Below are positions 43,700-55,651 of a stretch of DNA of 64,000 bases, piece by piece (within the stretch, counting starts at the first letter, position 1; each line of letters starts with the position of its first letter). The notes beneath the pieces were generated by a model that ran no database searches, was not told the origin of the DNA, and saw only the letters and a program-made list of their open reading frames with translations. Source of the DNA: Astragalus membranaceus (Eukaryota > Streptophyta > Magnoliopsida > Fabales > Fabaceae); contig CM076846.1 in NCBI GenBank assembly GCA_039519185.1, forward strand, positions 75,062,818-75,126,817. Direction: 5' to 3'. The position numbers were made by a program, and so were the translations under genes.

Positions 43700-45986
43700 T
43701 GTAACACCCCTTTTCTACCCGTTAATTTAATTGGAAAAATATCAGAGTTTTCAAAATTTCTTTTCATTTCAAAGGATGTTACACTTACTTCAATAAAACC
43801 ACACTTCTCAATAGAACAGCTCAAAAACATAATAACCATGTATTACGTAGCACATCACTAAAAGGCGAATCTCAACACCACAGTTATCATCACAATAAAA
43901 CTTAACGTCAACAAAATCAACTACGCAGCGGAATAACAAAATAAAACTGAATTGTCAACAAAACATAGCAACCAAAATCATTCATAACATTAAGTTCGTC
44001 CCCCCCTGAGTGCTACGTATCAGAGCGTGACGACTTGACTCGAATTAGTGAAGGTACCTAGTCCTTCACTCGCAATCACCTGCACGTTACCGCATGGGGG
44101 TAACATTCAAACAGAAGGGTGAGTCCAATTCATTCCATATAATAAATCATATGATAAATAATAAGTCAAGTCACAGCTCTAAAATAATCACATCACAATC
44201 ATCAATCACATCACTACATAAACTCATCATTATGTCATGTGGGCATATGAAATGCAACCCACTCGCGGGCATATGCATGAGGTACCTTTTCACAAACGTC
44301 GCTTAGCCATTATGGCCTCATCGTCACTTAGCCTTTTGGGCCTCAAAAACGTCACTGGGTTTATGCATATGGGGCATGAGACACTATGACATGCACCACT
44401 CACAAACACACAAATCACGGTCAACTATGTGACCCGTCACTTACCGAATTGCCAATTCAGAGGCACAACACCTGTCAATCCACAATTTACACAACACATC
44501 ACTTAGCCATTTAGGCCTTAACATCACTTAGCCCTTTAGGCCTCAAAACGTCACTGGGTTTCATCGTCACTTATACATAAACATTATCAACTCAAACAAT
44601 AGCCACTGAGGGCAAAAACATCATTTACTAGCCACCCAGGGCATCATCGTCATTTACACATCTTTATAAATAATATTAGCCACCAAGGGCAAACCAGTCA
44701 TTTACACGTCATTATAAATAATATTAGCCACCAAGGGCAAAACAGTCATTTAACTAGCCACTGGGGGCATCATCGTCAAAATCATCATTTTGACACTAAA
44801 TCGTTAAAACCACCGGTCATACGCAAAAGAGAATTTTTAAAGACACCAAAACATCTTTTCATTGTCACAGCAACGATCACCGGGAACAGCCACTTGGGGC
44901 GCCCCAGCAACCTTCAGAAATAATAAGTTTTTATTTTTAAAAATGGGACACGCAGATAGGCAACTGAAAATGCTTCACAACGCTTTTTGAAACGTTCAAA
45001 ACGGATGTCCGAGTCAAAAGATATAGCGAAAACAGTTTTCGAAAACATTTTTGGAGATCCTGAAAAACTGGCGCCATGGGCGCCCAGCAAAACGCAACAC
45101 GCACGCATGGACGCCCAGCGCCTGGCACCCAGCGCCTTGGCGCAACAAGCAACACACACACAAGCACACGGGCGCCCAGCGCCCAGCGCTGGCACCCAGC
45201 GCCTACACGCACACACAGCACACTGGCGCGCAGCGCCCATGGGCGCCCAGCGCCTGCCACACTTCCAGCACACAAATTTTTACACAATTTCAGCACAAAC
45301 TATTTTGTTCTCCAAATTTTTCACATGACCAACACAACCCATATTACAATCTTTCATAATCACGTGTAAAATCATCAAAAACACCTATCAAATCATGATT
45401 TCGCAATATAACAACATCAAATCATCAAAGCATCGAATTTCAACACATCCCAAGTACAACATAGAATCATGCATATAACAACAACAAGACATGATTTCGC
45501 AAACATCATCATAATCATAGTTAAAATCTAGGCCGTCGCTACTAAGGATCTATCACAGGAATCATTATAAGAATTGATAGGACATCCCCTTACCTCGAAT
45601 TTTGAAGAGTAGGAGCCCTAGAGACGGTCACGAACGGAACCACGGCAACGGAATCACGTTCTTCTTCTCTCCTTGGTGGCGCGACTTTCTTCTCCTCTTT
45701 TCCTCTTTCTCTACGGCGCTCCTTCTCCTCTCCTTTCTCTCCTCTCAATTTCGCAATTGCTCACAAAAACCCTAACCTCACTTTGGCTTGCCCCCTTCGC
45801 ATATGATCTTGGATCATGGGCTTGGGCTTTCCACTTAAGCCCAAGTCTAGCTAATTGGCGCCCTCCTCCCCTAATACCACCTACACCATTTAAATATAAT
45901 TTTAATTAATTAAATTATACCCAATAAATTAAATAAATTCCTAAATACTTAATTAAATAAATTAATTAAATATTTAGGGTGTTACA
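43700..45986 (-). repeat. Element D2 5' LTR (2287 bp)
   Basis: Near-identical to 36923-39202. It has a GGCGCC-rich block (about 45070-45260). The conserved module is at 44009-44069 (tRNA-like 44017-44026, hairpin 44048-44069), with a second CTCTGATA at 43740-43747. It ends next to the CATTG duplication. Confidence 0.93.
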
Positions 45987-45991
45987 CATTG

Positions 45992-47605
45992 AGTGAGTAG
46001 TTAGTCTCGACACGAATGAGGATTAGTCGAGAAACCTATGCCGAGCGGAAAGCCATAAGATTATTGGGGTTTTAGCCTCCAAACCATGACTTAGATGGGC
46101 CAAGGGCAGTTTGGTCATTTCACCACAATTTAAGCCCTCAGCCCCTCCCACTCTCACTCAGCTGAACCAACCTTAGCCACAACATCCTAACACTTCCAGC
46201 TGAAAAGAAAGAAGGAAGCAAAACAGAAAAATAAAAACTCAAGAGAAAAGGGAGAGAGTGGGGCGATATAGGAAGAAGAAGGGGTGGAGAGATCTTCTAG
46301 ATTTCTGGATGCATGCAAGTGGTAGATAGCCCATCCCTTCCTATTTTCGAATTCCTCTCTAGTGATACTAATTGTTGAAGCTCCCTCATCCTCCCTTGCA
46401 TGTTACCATTTTCGAAGTCTTGAAGCTCCAAGTTTGAGGAAATGGAGTTTGAGTGATAGATGACCTTGCATGTGCAGTAGGAGCTTGAGGTGAAGCAAAC
46501 CTGAACCTATATTGTGGAGTGGAAGGTGTTTTGAAGTTTATGGAGCTGCTGGTACAGAGGGTGGAAGCTCAAATTCGTAATGGCAAGTGATTGAAGATGA
46601 TGATCAAGCTAATCAGAAATTCTGGGTAAAACCCGTATGGCATACCTTCATTGTTTTCATCGTATCTCACTGTACACTACTCCGATGATCGTGATTCTTG
46701 TCCCTCTGGAAACTAGACAAAAATCTATTAATTTTGGGCACAAGAACCGTATGATTTCATGGAGAAATGAAGGAGATATCATGTCCCCAAGTTACGGTTT
46801 CAGAATCAAACACTATCCTGGACCAGTCACTTTGTTTTGTTAATATCTCTCAATCTACTGGATGCATGCGCGTGAAACTTCTTCCATCAGAAAGTAGACT
46901 AAATTATCTTCACATTGAGAACTTGTTTGGATAGTTTTGGTCACGAATTAACCAAGTTATGCTTGTTGCAAAACTGAATCCAGATGCTGGGGAAAACAGA
47001 AATAAAGCTGGGAATGTTGAATCGATGGATCCGGGGTCGAGTCGTCAAAGTGTCGAGAAACACCAATTCCAGTCACCGGAAGGAAGTCAGTATCAAGAGT
47101 AATGTCGGTTACTGAATTCAGATGCGGAAGCCTACGGATCGTGTTCGAGATTCGGGAACCGTTCGAGTGGCTATCGGTTCGGTAATTCGAGCGAGGACGC
47201 GACTTCTCGGGGATCTTCAACCGGGTGAGTTCTACTCACGGATAGGGATATTTTTCGTGTCTTGAAATTATATCGGGTTGAGTCAAAAGGCAATTATCAA
47301 TTTTCGAAAGATTTTGGAACCAAAAACCGTTTTTGAGCAATATCGCGTTTTTACGGTTTTTATTGAATTGTTGAACAATTTGCGAAATTGTGATTTTAAG
47401 TGCTTTCACTGGAATATGGTCTGGAATGTTGTTTATTAAATCCGTTTTCAGGTTGGAGAACGATCGGAATTCGATTTGGGCGAGAAATGGAAAGCGGAAT
47501 GAGAAACTAGAATTCAGTAACAAAACAGGCCGCACGGGTCGTGCGCCCCTGGGCACGGACCGTGCGTGAGCTGCTGTTACCGGACTCCGATTTCTCATTT
47601 CGTCG
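45992..47605 (+). repeat. LTR fragment J, right part, truncated
   Basis: This continues 35632-35846 after D is removed. Landmarks GGTGAGTTCTACTCAC (about 47220) and the words CGCACGGGTCGTGC and GCACGGACCGTGCGTGAG (47530-47570) match the sense strand of the F-type LTR. It ends abruptly where the Athila gag of E resumes (about 47606), so J's end and E's leader were lost together. No internal J sequence remains. Confidence 0.65.
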
Positions 47606-50600
47606 CAAAAATCGTGCTCTCAAAGAGTACGCAACACCTTCAGCAGAGCCATCGGCTGCCAATGTGGAAGCAAATAATTTTGAACTCAAAACATCTCTGC
47701 TTTCAATGGTTCAACAAAACCAATTTTCTGGTTCTCCCACGGAGGACCCAAATCTTCATATTTCAATTTTTCTAGAATATTGTGGAACTCTCAAATTAAA
47801 CGGGGTACCTCCAGATGCCATAAGACTAAAACTCTTCCCTTTTTCATTAAGGGATAGAGCAAGAGCATGGCGACATTCTTTGCCTTCGGAATCCATTACC
47901 AGCTGGGGCCAGTTAAAACAAGCTTTTCTTGCTAAGTTCTTTCCCCCGAGTAAAACAGCTCAAATGAGAAATCAAATTACTCGATTTTCTCAAAACGACG
48001 GGGAATCTCTTTATGATGCTTGGGAACGTTTCAAAAAAATGTTAAGGCTATGCCCCCATCATGGACTAGAGAAATGGCTCGTTGTTCACACTTTTTATAA
48101 TGGATTACAATATGCAACAAGAATGACTGTTGATGCAGCTGCAGGTGGAGCTTTAATGAACAAAAATTTTACTGAAGCTTATGCACTCGTTGAAGATATG
48201 GCTCAAAACCATTGTCAATGGACAAGTGAGCGAGCCATAACGAATAAACCAGCCTCATCAAAAGAGCCAGGTAAGTATGAAATATCTGCTGTTGATCATC
48301 TTACCTCAAAAGTGGACGCACTTTTTCAAAAATTTGAAAAATTAAATGTAAGTGCCGTCTCACAAACTTCTTCTCCTATTACTCCACCATGTGAATTATG
48401 TGGGGTTGTTGGCCATATTGGAGCTGAATGCCAGCTTGAGGCATCTAGTGCTGGAAACGAGCATGTTAACTATGCTCAAAAGGAAGATCCGTTTTCAAAT
48501 ACTTATAATCCTAGGTGGAGGAATCATCCAAATTTTTCTTATAAAAATCCTCCACCCAATCCAGCACTTAGACCACCTCCTGTCTTTCAAAATCAAAGGG
48601 TTTTTAACAACCCACAAAACAACCCGCAAAAGTCGAACTTGGAATTTTTGATGGAAAAATTTGTGTCATCTCAAACAAAACAAAATGAAGAATTCAAAAA
48701 TCAAACTGGTTATTTGAATGACACACTTATCAAATTAGTATCAAAAGTCGACTCTATTGCCACTCATAATAAAATGCTTGAAAATCAAATAACTCAAGTG
48801 GCAACATAGGTGGCTTCATCCTCTAAGTCTTCAGGGGTATTTCCTGGGGAACCAGAACAAAATCCAAAAGGCCAAATAAATGCCGTCACCCTTAGAAGCG
48901 GAAAACAATTAGAGGAACCAAGAGCAAACCAAGAAAAAATTGTGAGTGAAAAACATAATTTACCAGGAGAGCAAAAAGAGAAAGAAAAAGAGAAAGAACC
49001 AGAAAAAGAAAGAGAAGAACCACACATCCCCCCACCACCATACAAACCACCCATTCCTTTTCCCCAAAGATTTGCAAAAAACAAACTTGACGAACAATTC
49101 AAAAGGTTTGTCGACTTGCTTAAAAAGCTTTACATCAACGTTCCTTTCGCTGATGCATTGTCTCAAATGCCGTCTTACTCTAAATTTTTGAAAGAAATTT
49201 TATCCAAGAAAAGAAAAATAGACGACTATGAGACGATTGCATTAACAGAGGAATGTAGTGCAATTATCCAGAACAAGCTGCCACAAAAACTCAAAGATCC
49301 CGGTAGTTTTTCCATACCTTGTGTGATTGGAAGTGAAACTTTAAACAGAGCGATGTGCGATCTAGGAGCCAGTGTAAGTTTGATGCCTCTTTCTCTTTGC
49401 AATAGACTAGGGATAGGTGAACTTAAACCCACAAAAATGACAATACAGTTGGCAGATCGTTCCGTTAAATACCCCACTGGAATCTTATAGGATATCCCTA
49501 TCAAGGTAGGGCAAACTTTTATACCGGTGGACTTTGTTGTAATGGAAATTGAAGAAGACTCCCAAATTCCTATTCTTCTAGGGAGGCCTTTTTTAGCTAC
49601 TGCAGGGGCAATAATTGACGTTAAAAACGGTAAGTTGGTTTTTAATGTGGGGGATGAAAAGGTTGAGTTTGAAGTTTCAAACTTCATGAAGAGTCCATCT
49701 GTAAAAGACTCGTGCTGCAGGATTGATATTGTAGACTATTGCGTGCGAGACTGCTCTTTAGCATCATCTTCACAAGATAGTCTGGAAGATTGCCTTTTAG
49801 GCAACACAAATACAAATGCGGCAGGGGAAACCCAATTCTACATAAAGCTTTTGGATGAAAATCCACCATCACAAGAATTGGGTACTGAAACTTTGGGTGA
49901 GGAAAAACCTCGACCTCTCCCAAAAGAAGCACCAAAAATAGAATTAAAACCCTTACCAGCATCTCTCAGATATGAGTTTCTCGGCCCTGATTCTACTTTT
50001 CCAGTAATTGTAAATGCAAATTTGAAACAAAATGAGACTGAAAAATTGCTTAATGTTCTCAAAAAGTATCCCAAAGCCATTGGGTATACTATTGAGGACA
50101 TTAAAGGAATAAATTCGTCAATCTGCATACACAGAATACTACTGGAAGAGGACTATAAACCTTCTATCGAGCATCAAAGAAGATTAAACCCAAACATGAA
50201 AGAGGTTGTTAAAAAGGAAGTTTTAAAACTCCTTGATGCTGGGATAATATATCCTATTTCCGATAGTAAGTGGGTTAGTCCTGTTCAAGTAGTGCCTAAG
50301 AAGGGAGGCTTAACAGTTATTAAAAATGAGAAGGATGAATGCATTTCCACAAGGACAATTACGGGATGGAGAATGTGTATCGATTACAGAAAGCTTAACA
50401 AAGCTACCCGGAAAGATCACTTCCCTCTCCCGTTCATTGATCAAATGCTAGAAAGGTTAGCACAGCACTCACATTTCTGCTATTTGGATGGTTATTCGGG
50501 ATTTTTCCAAATTCCCATCCACCCTAGCGACCAAGAAAAAATAACTTTCACATGTCCCTTTGGCACTTATGCCTATAGAAGGATGCCCTTTGGCCTATGT

Positions 50601-52829
50601 AATGCTCCTGCTACCTTTCAAAGGTGTATGATGTCCATATTCTCAGACTTTGTTGAAAACATAATGGAAGTGTTTATGGATGATTTTTCCGTCCATGGCT
50701 CAAATTTTGAAAACTGTTTAGCCAATCTGGAAAAAGTCTTAGAGAGATGTGAGAAGGTAAACCTGGTTCTAAACTGGGAAAAGTGTCATTTCATGGTTAA
50801 TGAAGGAATTGTCCTAGGGCACTTAATTTCTCATAGAGGTATTGAGGTAGACCATGCAAAAATTGAGGTGATTGAAAAAATGCTACCTCCCACCTCAGTA
50901 AAAGAGGTGAGAAGCTTTTTAAGCCATGCGGGTTTCTACCGCCGGTTCATAAAAGACTTCTCAAAAATTTCAAAACCTATGACAAGTCTGCTCCTTAAGG
51001 ATGCAGCATTTATTTTTAACGATCTTTGTCTTGAAACTTTTAACAGGTTGAAAAAGGCTTTAGTTACTGCCCCGATCATACAGCCACCAGACTGGAATCT
51101 TCCGTTCGAAATAATGTGCGATGCAAGCGACTATGCAGTTGGGGCAGTCCTGGGACAAAGAAAAGAAAAAAAATTGCACGCCATATACTATGCAAGCAGG
51201 ACCTTAGACGAGGCACAAATGAATTACGCCACAACTGAAAATTATTGGCGGTAGTTTTTGCCGTTGATAAGTTTCGATCATATCTGGTGGGTTCAAAAAT
51301 CATCATTTTTACTGATCACTCGGCCATAAAATATTTGTTAAACAAAAAAGATGCCAAGCCGAGATTGATCCGATGGGTTTTACTCCTACAAGAATTTGAT
51401 CTTGAAATAAGGGATAAAAAAGGCGTTGAAAATGTTGTGGCTGATCATTTGTCCCGTCTACAAGGAACAAAAGAAGAAGAGTTGCCGCTTAATGATACAT
51501 TTTTGGATGATCAACTCTTCTCATTGGTCAAATCTGAAGCACCATGGTATGCAGATTTTGTAAACTACCTTGCAGCAGGAGTACTCCCCCCAGATTTAAA
51601 TTATCAGCAGAAGAAGAAATTCTTCCATGATCTTAAACAGTATTACTGGGACGAGCCACTGCTTTTTAAAAGGGGAGCAGATGGGGTGTTCAGAAGATGC
51701 ATTCCGGAAGAAGAGGTAAGTAACATTCTATACCATTGTCATTCTTCTTCCTATGGCGGCCATGCCAGTTCTTCAAAAACTGCTACAAAAATTCTACAAT
51801 CTGGTTTTTATTGGCCGTCCCTTTTTAAAGACACGCATCAATTCATTTCTAAATGCGACCAGTGTCAACGCACGGGAAATATTTCAAAAAGAAATGAAAT
51901 GCCCTTAAATAATATCTTAGAGGTTGAAATTTTCGATGTCCGGGGTGTCGATTTCATGGGACCGTTTCCTTCTTCTTTTGGAAACCAATATATTCTGGTA
52001 GCCGTTGACTATGTGTCAAAATGGATCGAAGTCATTGCTTCTCCTACCAACGATGCAAAGGTAGTCATAAAACTTTTCAAAAAAATAATTTTTCCAAGAT
52101 TCGGGGTCCCTCATGTTGTCATAAGCGACGGAGGATCCCATTTCATCTCAAAACATTTTGAAATGTTACTGCAAAAGTTTGGAGTAAGGCACAAAATTGC
52201 AACCCCTTATCACCCTCAAACAAGCGGTCAGGTTGAGGTATCGAACAGAGAAATTAAAAGTATTTTAGAAAAAACTGTTTCGACCTCGAGAAAGGACTGG
52301 TCGTTAAAGCTCGATGATGCTCTCTGGGCTTATCGGACTGCGTACAAGACTCCCATAGGAATGACTCCTTTCAAATTAATTTATGGGAAGTCTTGCCACC
52401 TTCCGGTAGAACTAGAGCACAAAGCTTACTGGGCAATTAAACGCCTTAACCTGAACATGGAATTAGCCGGAGAAAAAAGAAAACTCCAACTAAACGAATT
52501 GGAAGAACTGCGAATGGATGCTTATGAGAATGCCAAACTTTACAAAGAAAGAACAAAAAATTTGGCATGATAAGCGTATCATTCGTAGAGAACTCAAGGA
52601 GGGTGACCTGGTGTTATTGTTTAATTCCAAGCTAAAAATTTTTCCGGGAAAATTAAAGTCAAGATGGTCCGGTCCTTTTGAAATCCGTAAGGTTTACCCC
52701 TTCGGATCTGTAGAGATCTGGAGCGAGAAAACCGGATCGTTTAAAGTCAATGGTCAAAGGCTGACAAATTATTTAATTGGTGACCCAATTGAGAAAGAAA
52801 CTAGTTTAGTTCTGCAAGATCCCAATTGA
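47606..52829 (+). pseudogene. Element E: Athila gag-pol with two in-frame stops and two frameshifts
   Basis: The frame begins in gag at ALKEYATPS (about 47612; the true N-terminus is lost). The gag core NNFELKTSLLSMVQQNQF and QFSGSPTEDPN is followed by one CCHC knuckle (CELCGVVGHIGAEC, about 48390). A Lys/Glu/Pro-rich linker and an Athila-type protease site (CDLGASVSLMPLSL, about 49360) come next. RT has YRKLNKATRKDHFPLP and FMDDFSVHG (about 50676). RNase H (CDASDYAVGAVLG, about 51118) and integrase follow: the zinc region near 51735-51880, then VDFMGPFP, ISDGGSHF, TSGQVEVSNREIKS and GKSCHLPVELEHK. Breaks: TAG 48807-48809, TAG 49488-49490, a 4-base loss near 51241 and a 1-base gain near 52556. 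No env-like gene is seen. Confidence 0.92.
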
Positions 52830-53261
52830 AATTTTGATCGTCAAGCTAGTGACGTTAAAAGAGCGCTGTGTGGGAGGCAACCCATGACTTAATGTATTTT
52901 TTGATTTGTTGAAAAATAAAATACCCCAGGGCCGAGTATCCTGAACCAGACAGCCAGGTGAGCTCTCCTAACCCCTTTTGTTTTATTTGAAAAATCATTG
53001 AGGACAATGCCTAGTCCAAGCATGGGGGGGTATTTTATTACTTTTATTAGGAATGTCTTTATTGCTTTGCCGAGTTTTTATCTTTTTGTACTTTGAGTTG
53101 TATCTGCTCCCTCCATCACGAAACTTTGTGAACCCTAAGCATGTTTTAGATAAGCCTTTTCTGGACAAAAATAATTTTTCAATTTTTCATTAGCAATCAT
53201 CTAGGTGGACTAGTTGGGAACAACAAAATTGTATCATGGTTCGATTTCTACTTCTAGGGCC

Positions 53262-53309
<48 letters not shown>

Positions 53310-53435
53310 TTGAGACTGTTTTCAGTTATTAATACAATTAGAGGGACTGAAAAGAAACTAGTAACCTGGTTCTCTTGGTGACATTTACTAGATGCGCGGT
53401 TACTGGAGAAAAACGTCTGAGTTGGGGTATCAAGG

Positions 53436-53488
<53 letters not shown>

Positions 53489-53880
53489 AAACCAATCCAA
53501 AAATGCAAAAGTTAGTGCATTTTAAATGTCAAAATAAATGGTTAGCATATAAAATCAAAAAGAAAAGAAAAATGCTTGAATACCCAACGTATAAAGACCC
53601 TCCTTTGAGACCCGGTCTTAGTAAATGGAGGACCCAAGCTTAAGAATGTTGGGGAACCGGTTCTATGATGACATTGATATCCTCTCTAGAGTACTGATAC
53701 TTTAAAGTTGTCTCTCAATTCCACAAGAAGCCCAAAATAGTAGCTCTCAAACCAAAGTGTTAGAATTGCCCCACAGTTCACTTAAGGTTTCGATATGAAA
53801 ATAATTTTCCTTCAGAATTGGCCTAAAGATTTACACTGTTTTTGCTTGAGGACAAGCAAAGGTTCAAGCATAGGGGAGTT
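52830..53880 (+). other. Athila E untranslated tail, hairpin, microsatellites and PPT
   Basis: Non-coding. It contains the post-pol hairpin (52869-52886), a first purine-tract module (CATTGAGGACAATG, then GCATGGGGGGGTA, 52994-53033), a (CA)n run (about 53265-53307), a (TA)n run (about 53438-53485) and the terminal PPT module (TTGAGGACAAGCAAAGG, then GCATAGGGGAGTT) ending at 53880. Confidence 0.85.
52869..52886 (+). ncRNA. Conserved hairpin after Athila pol (element E copy)
   Basis: TGTGGG/CCCATG pairs around the same AGGCAA loop (52875-52880) seen at 14594-14599 in element C. It is preceded by GACGTTAAAAGAGCGCT (about 52851). Two stem positions differ by compensatory change between the two elements. 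Confidence 0.55.
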
Positions 53881-55424
53881 TGATAAGTCAATTTTCAGAG
53901 TCTTTTTAATAGTTATTTTATTAAGTCTTTTTAGTATTTTAATTATATTTTTGATCTATTTTACTGCAAATGTTTACTTTTTATTTTCAGGTTTTATTTT
54001 GAAGCAAAAGAGAAAATATGAGCTAAAATGAAGGAAAAAAGGAAATATTTGAGGAGGAGCAATTTTTAAGGCACTAGACACCCTCATGGGCGCCAAGGGC
54101 CCCAAAAACCCAAAACTGGCGCAAGACAAGGACCCATGGGAGCCAAAAACGCAACACAGGCGCAATACAGAAACTGGCGCAGGAACTAGCGCAGGCAGGG
54201 GCGCCATGGGCGCCAAAATGCTGGAAAATTTGGCTACGGCCACTTTTTGATGGCCACCTTTGCCAACTTGATTTTTTTTCTTCTTTTTGACCATTTTGCC
54301 CTCAACCTAAGCCCTTTGTCAACTTGTTGATGGCTATGCTTTCTCCACTTGTTGATGGATATTTTTGCCCACTTGTTGATGGCTTTGCCTTGCCCACTTG
54401 TTGATGACCATATCTTTGCCAAAACTTGTAATTTACTATTTTGCCCCACCCTCATATTTTCCTATAAATAGGACCTTGATCCTCACTTGTAAAGCACTTG
54501 AATTTTGTGACAAAGTTCATCTCAAAAATTCTCTAAATCATGTTCTTCTTGTTCTTCATGTTCTTCATATTCTTTTACTTTCTTGCTATTTAAATTCTTG
54601 CAATTTATTTTCTAAGTCCTTTACTTTCCAAGTCATTTACTTTCTTGCCCTTTATTTTCCAAGTCATTTATTTTCTTGCCCTTTATTTTCCAAGTTATTT
54701 ACTTTCTTGCCCCTTTATTTTTCAAGTCATTTACTTTCTTGCCCCTTTATTTTCCAAGTCATTTACCTTCTTGCCCTTTATTTTCCAAGTCATTTATTTT
54801 CTTGCTATTTAAATTCTTGCAATTTATTTTCTAAGTCCTTTATCTTCCAAGTCATTTACTTTCTTGCCCCTTTATTTTCCAAGTCATTTACTTTCTTGCC
54901 CATTTATTTTCCAAGTCATTTACCTTCTTGCCCTTTATTTTCCAAGTCATTTATTTTCTTGCTATTTAAATTCTTGCAATTTATTTTCTAAGTCCTTTAT
55001 TTTCCAAGTCATTTACTTTCTTGCCCCTTTATTTTCCAAGTCATTTACTTTCTTGCCCCTTTATTTTCCAAGTCATTTATTTTCTTGCCCTTTATTTTCT
55101 TGCCCTTTATTTTCCAAGTCATTTATTTTCTTGCCCTTTATTTTCCAAGTCATTTATTTTCTTGCCCTTTATTTTCTTGCCCTTTATTTTCCAAGTCATT
55201 TATTTGCTTACCCTTTATTTTTCAAGTCAATTATTTTCTTTTCTCCTCTTTTGTCTACTATGATCATGAATGAGTAGACTTTACTAAAACATTCCTTCTT
55301 TCTAAAAACACTTTCTCTTCAGTTAATCAATTTTGGAAAATTAAATTGGTAATCACCTAGGCTCTCCCTGTGGACCGATAACTCTTTTTATTACGCGATA
55401 AGACCGTGCACTTGCGGCCTATCA
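53881..55424 (+). repeat. Element E 3' LTR (1544 bp)
   Basis: It starts TGATAAGTCAATTT directly after the PPT and ends GCGGCCTATCA before the GTCAT duplication. It shares TATA box (54473-54480) and flanks with the 5' LTR, but its tandem array is about 420 bp shorter. Confidence 0.94.
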
Positions 55425-55517
55425 GTCATTCATCATCTTCTGTTGCGTCTCGATGACATTCTGCATCCATTCGGTATGAGGATCGACAGGGACGCTTCTC
55501 CTACTTCCACCAGCCAT
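55425..55517 (-). pseudogene. Element F gag, first 31 codons
   Basis: The minus-strand start at 55517 (MAGGSRRSVPVDPHTEWM) follows F's PBS by about 120 nt and is cut by E at the GTCAT duplication. The remainder of the gene is at 32628-33623. Confidence 0.87.
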
Positions 55518-55639
55518 GATTCTACGAAATATGCTCAAAGTGTTTAGTTGATCAGGCTAAACGTCTAATAGCATACTAAGAGGAATCACACTTAGAGGAC
55601 TTAAGAGACTCATGATTCTAAGTCCGACTAGGTCGAACT

Positions 55640-55651
55640 GCTCTGATACCA
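55640..55651 (-). other. Element F primer-binding site (tRNA-iMet)
   Basis: The minus strand reads TGGTATCAGAGC two bases after the F 5' LTR end (55654). Confidence 0.9.

Larger units (their letters stand above)
35847..45986 (-). mobile_element. Tandem Tekay element D (LTR - gag-pol - shared LTR - gag)
   Basis: Minus strand, flanked by a perfect CATTG duplication (35842-35846 and 45987-45991). In sense order: 5' LTR 45986-43700, PBS, gag-pol 43588-39215, PPT, LTR 39202-36923. Then a second PBS (36918-36907) and second gag 36811-35888 follow, then only the outermost 7-10 bases of a third LTR (TGTAACA on the plus strand at 35847). The best reading is an LTR-sharing tandem made by unequal recombination, followed by deletion of the last LTR and pol. 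Confidence 0.85.
33629..55424 (+). mobile_element. Element E: Athila-type retrotransposon, complete ends, with nested insertions
   Basis: Flanked by a perfect 5-bp duplication, GTCAT (33624-33628 and 55425-55429), inside F's gag. 5' LTR 33629-35590, tRNA-Asp PBS 35597-35614, coding remnant about 47606-52829, PPT about 53864-53880, 3' LTR 53881-55424. LTR fragment J and the minus-strand tandem D sit between PBS and gag. Confidence 0.93.

Noticed and set aside
47541..47605. ATG at 47541 as the true start of Athila gag
   Set aside because: The upstream residues come from LTR fragment J (CGCACGG words), so the open frame there is a chance fusion.
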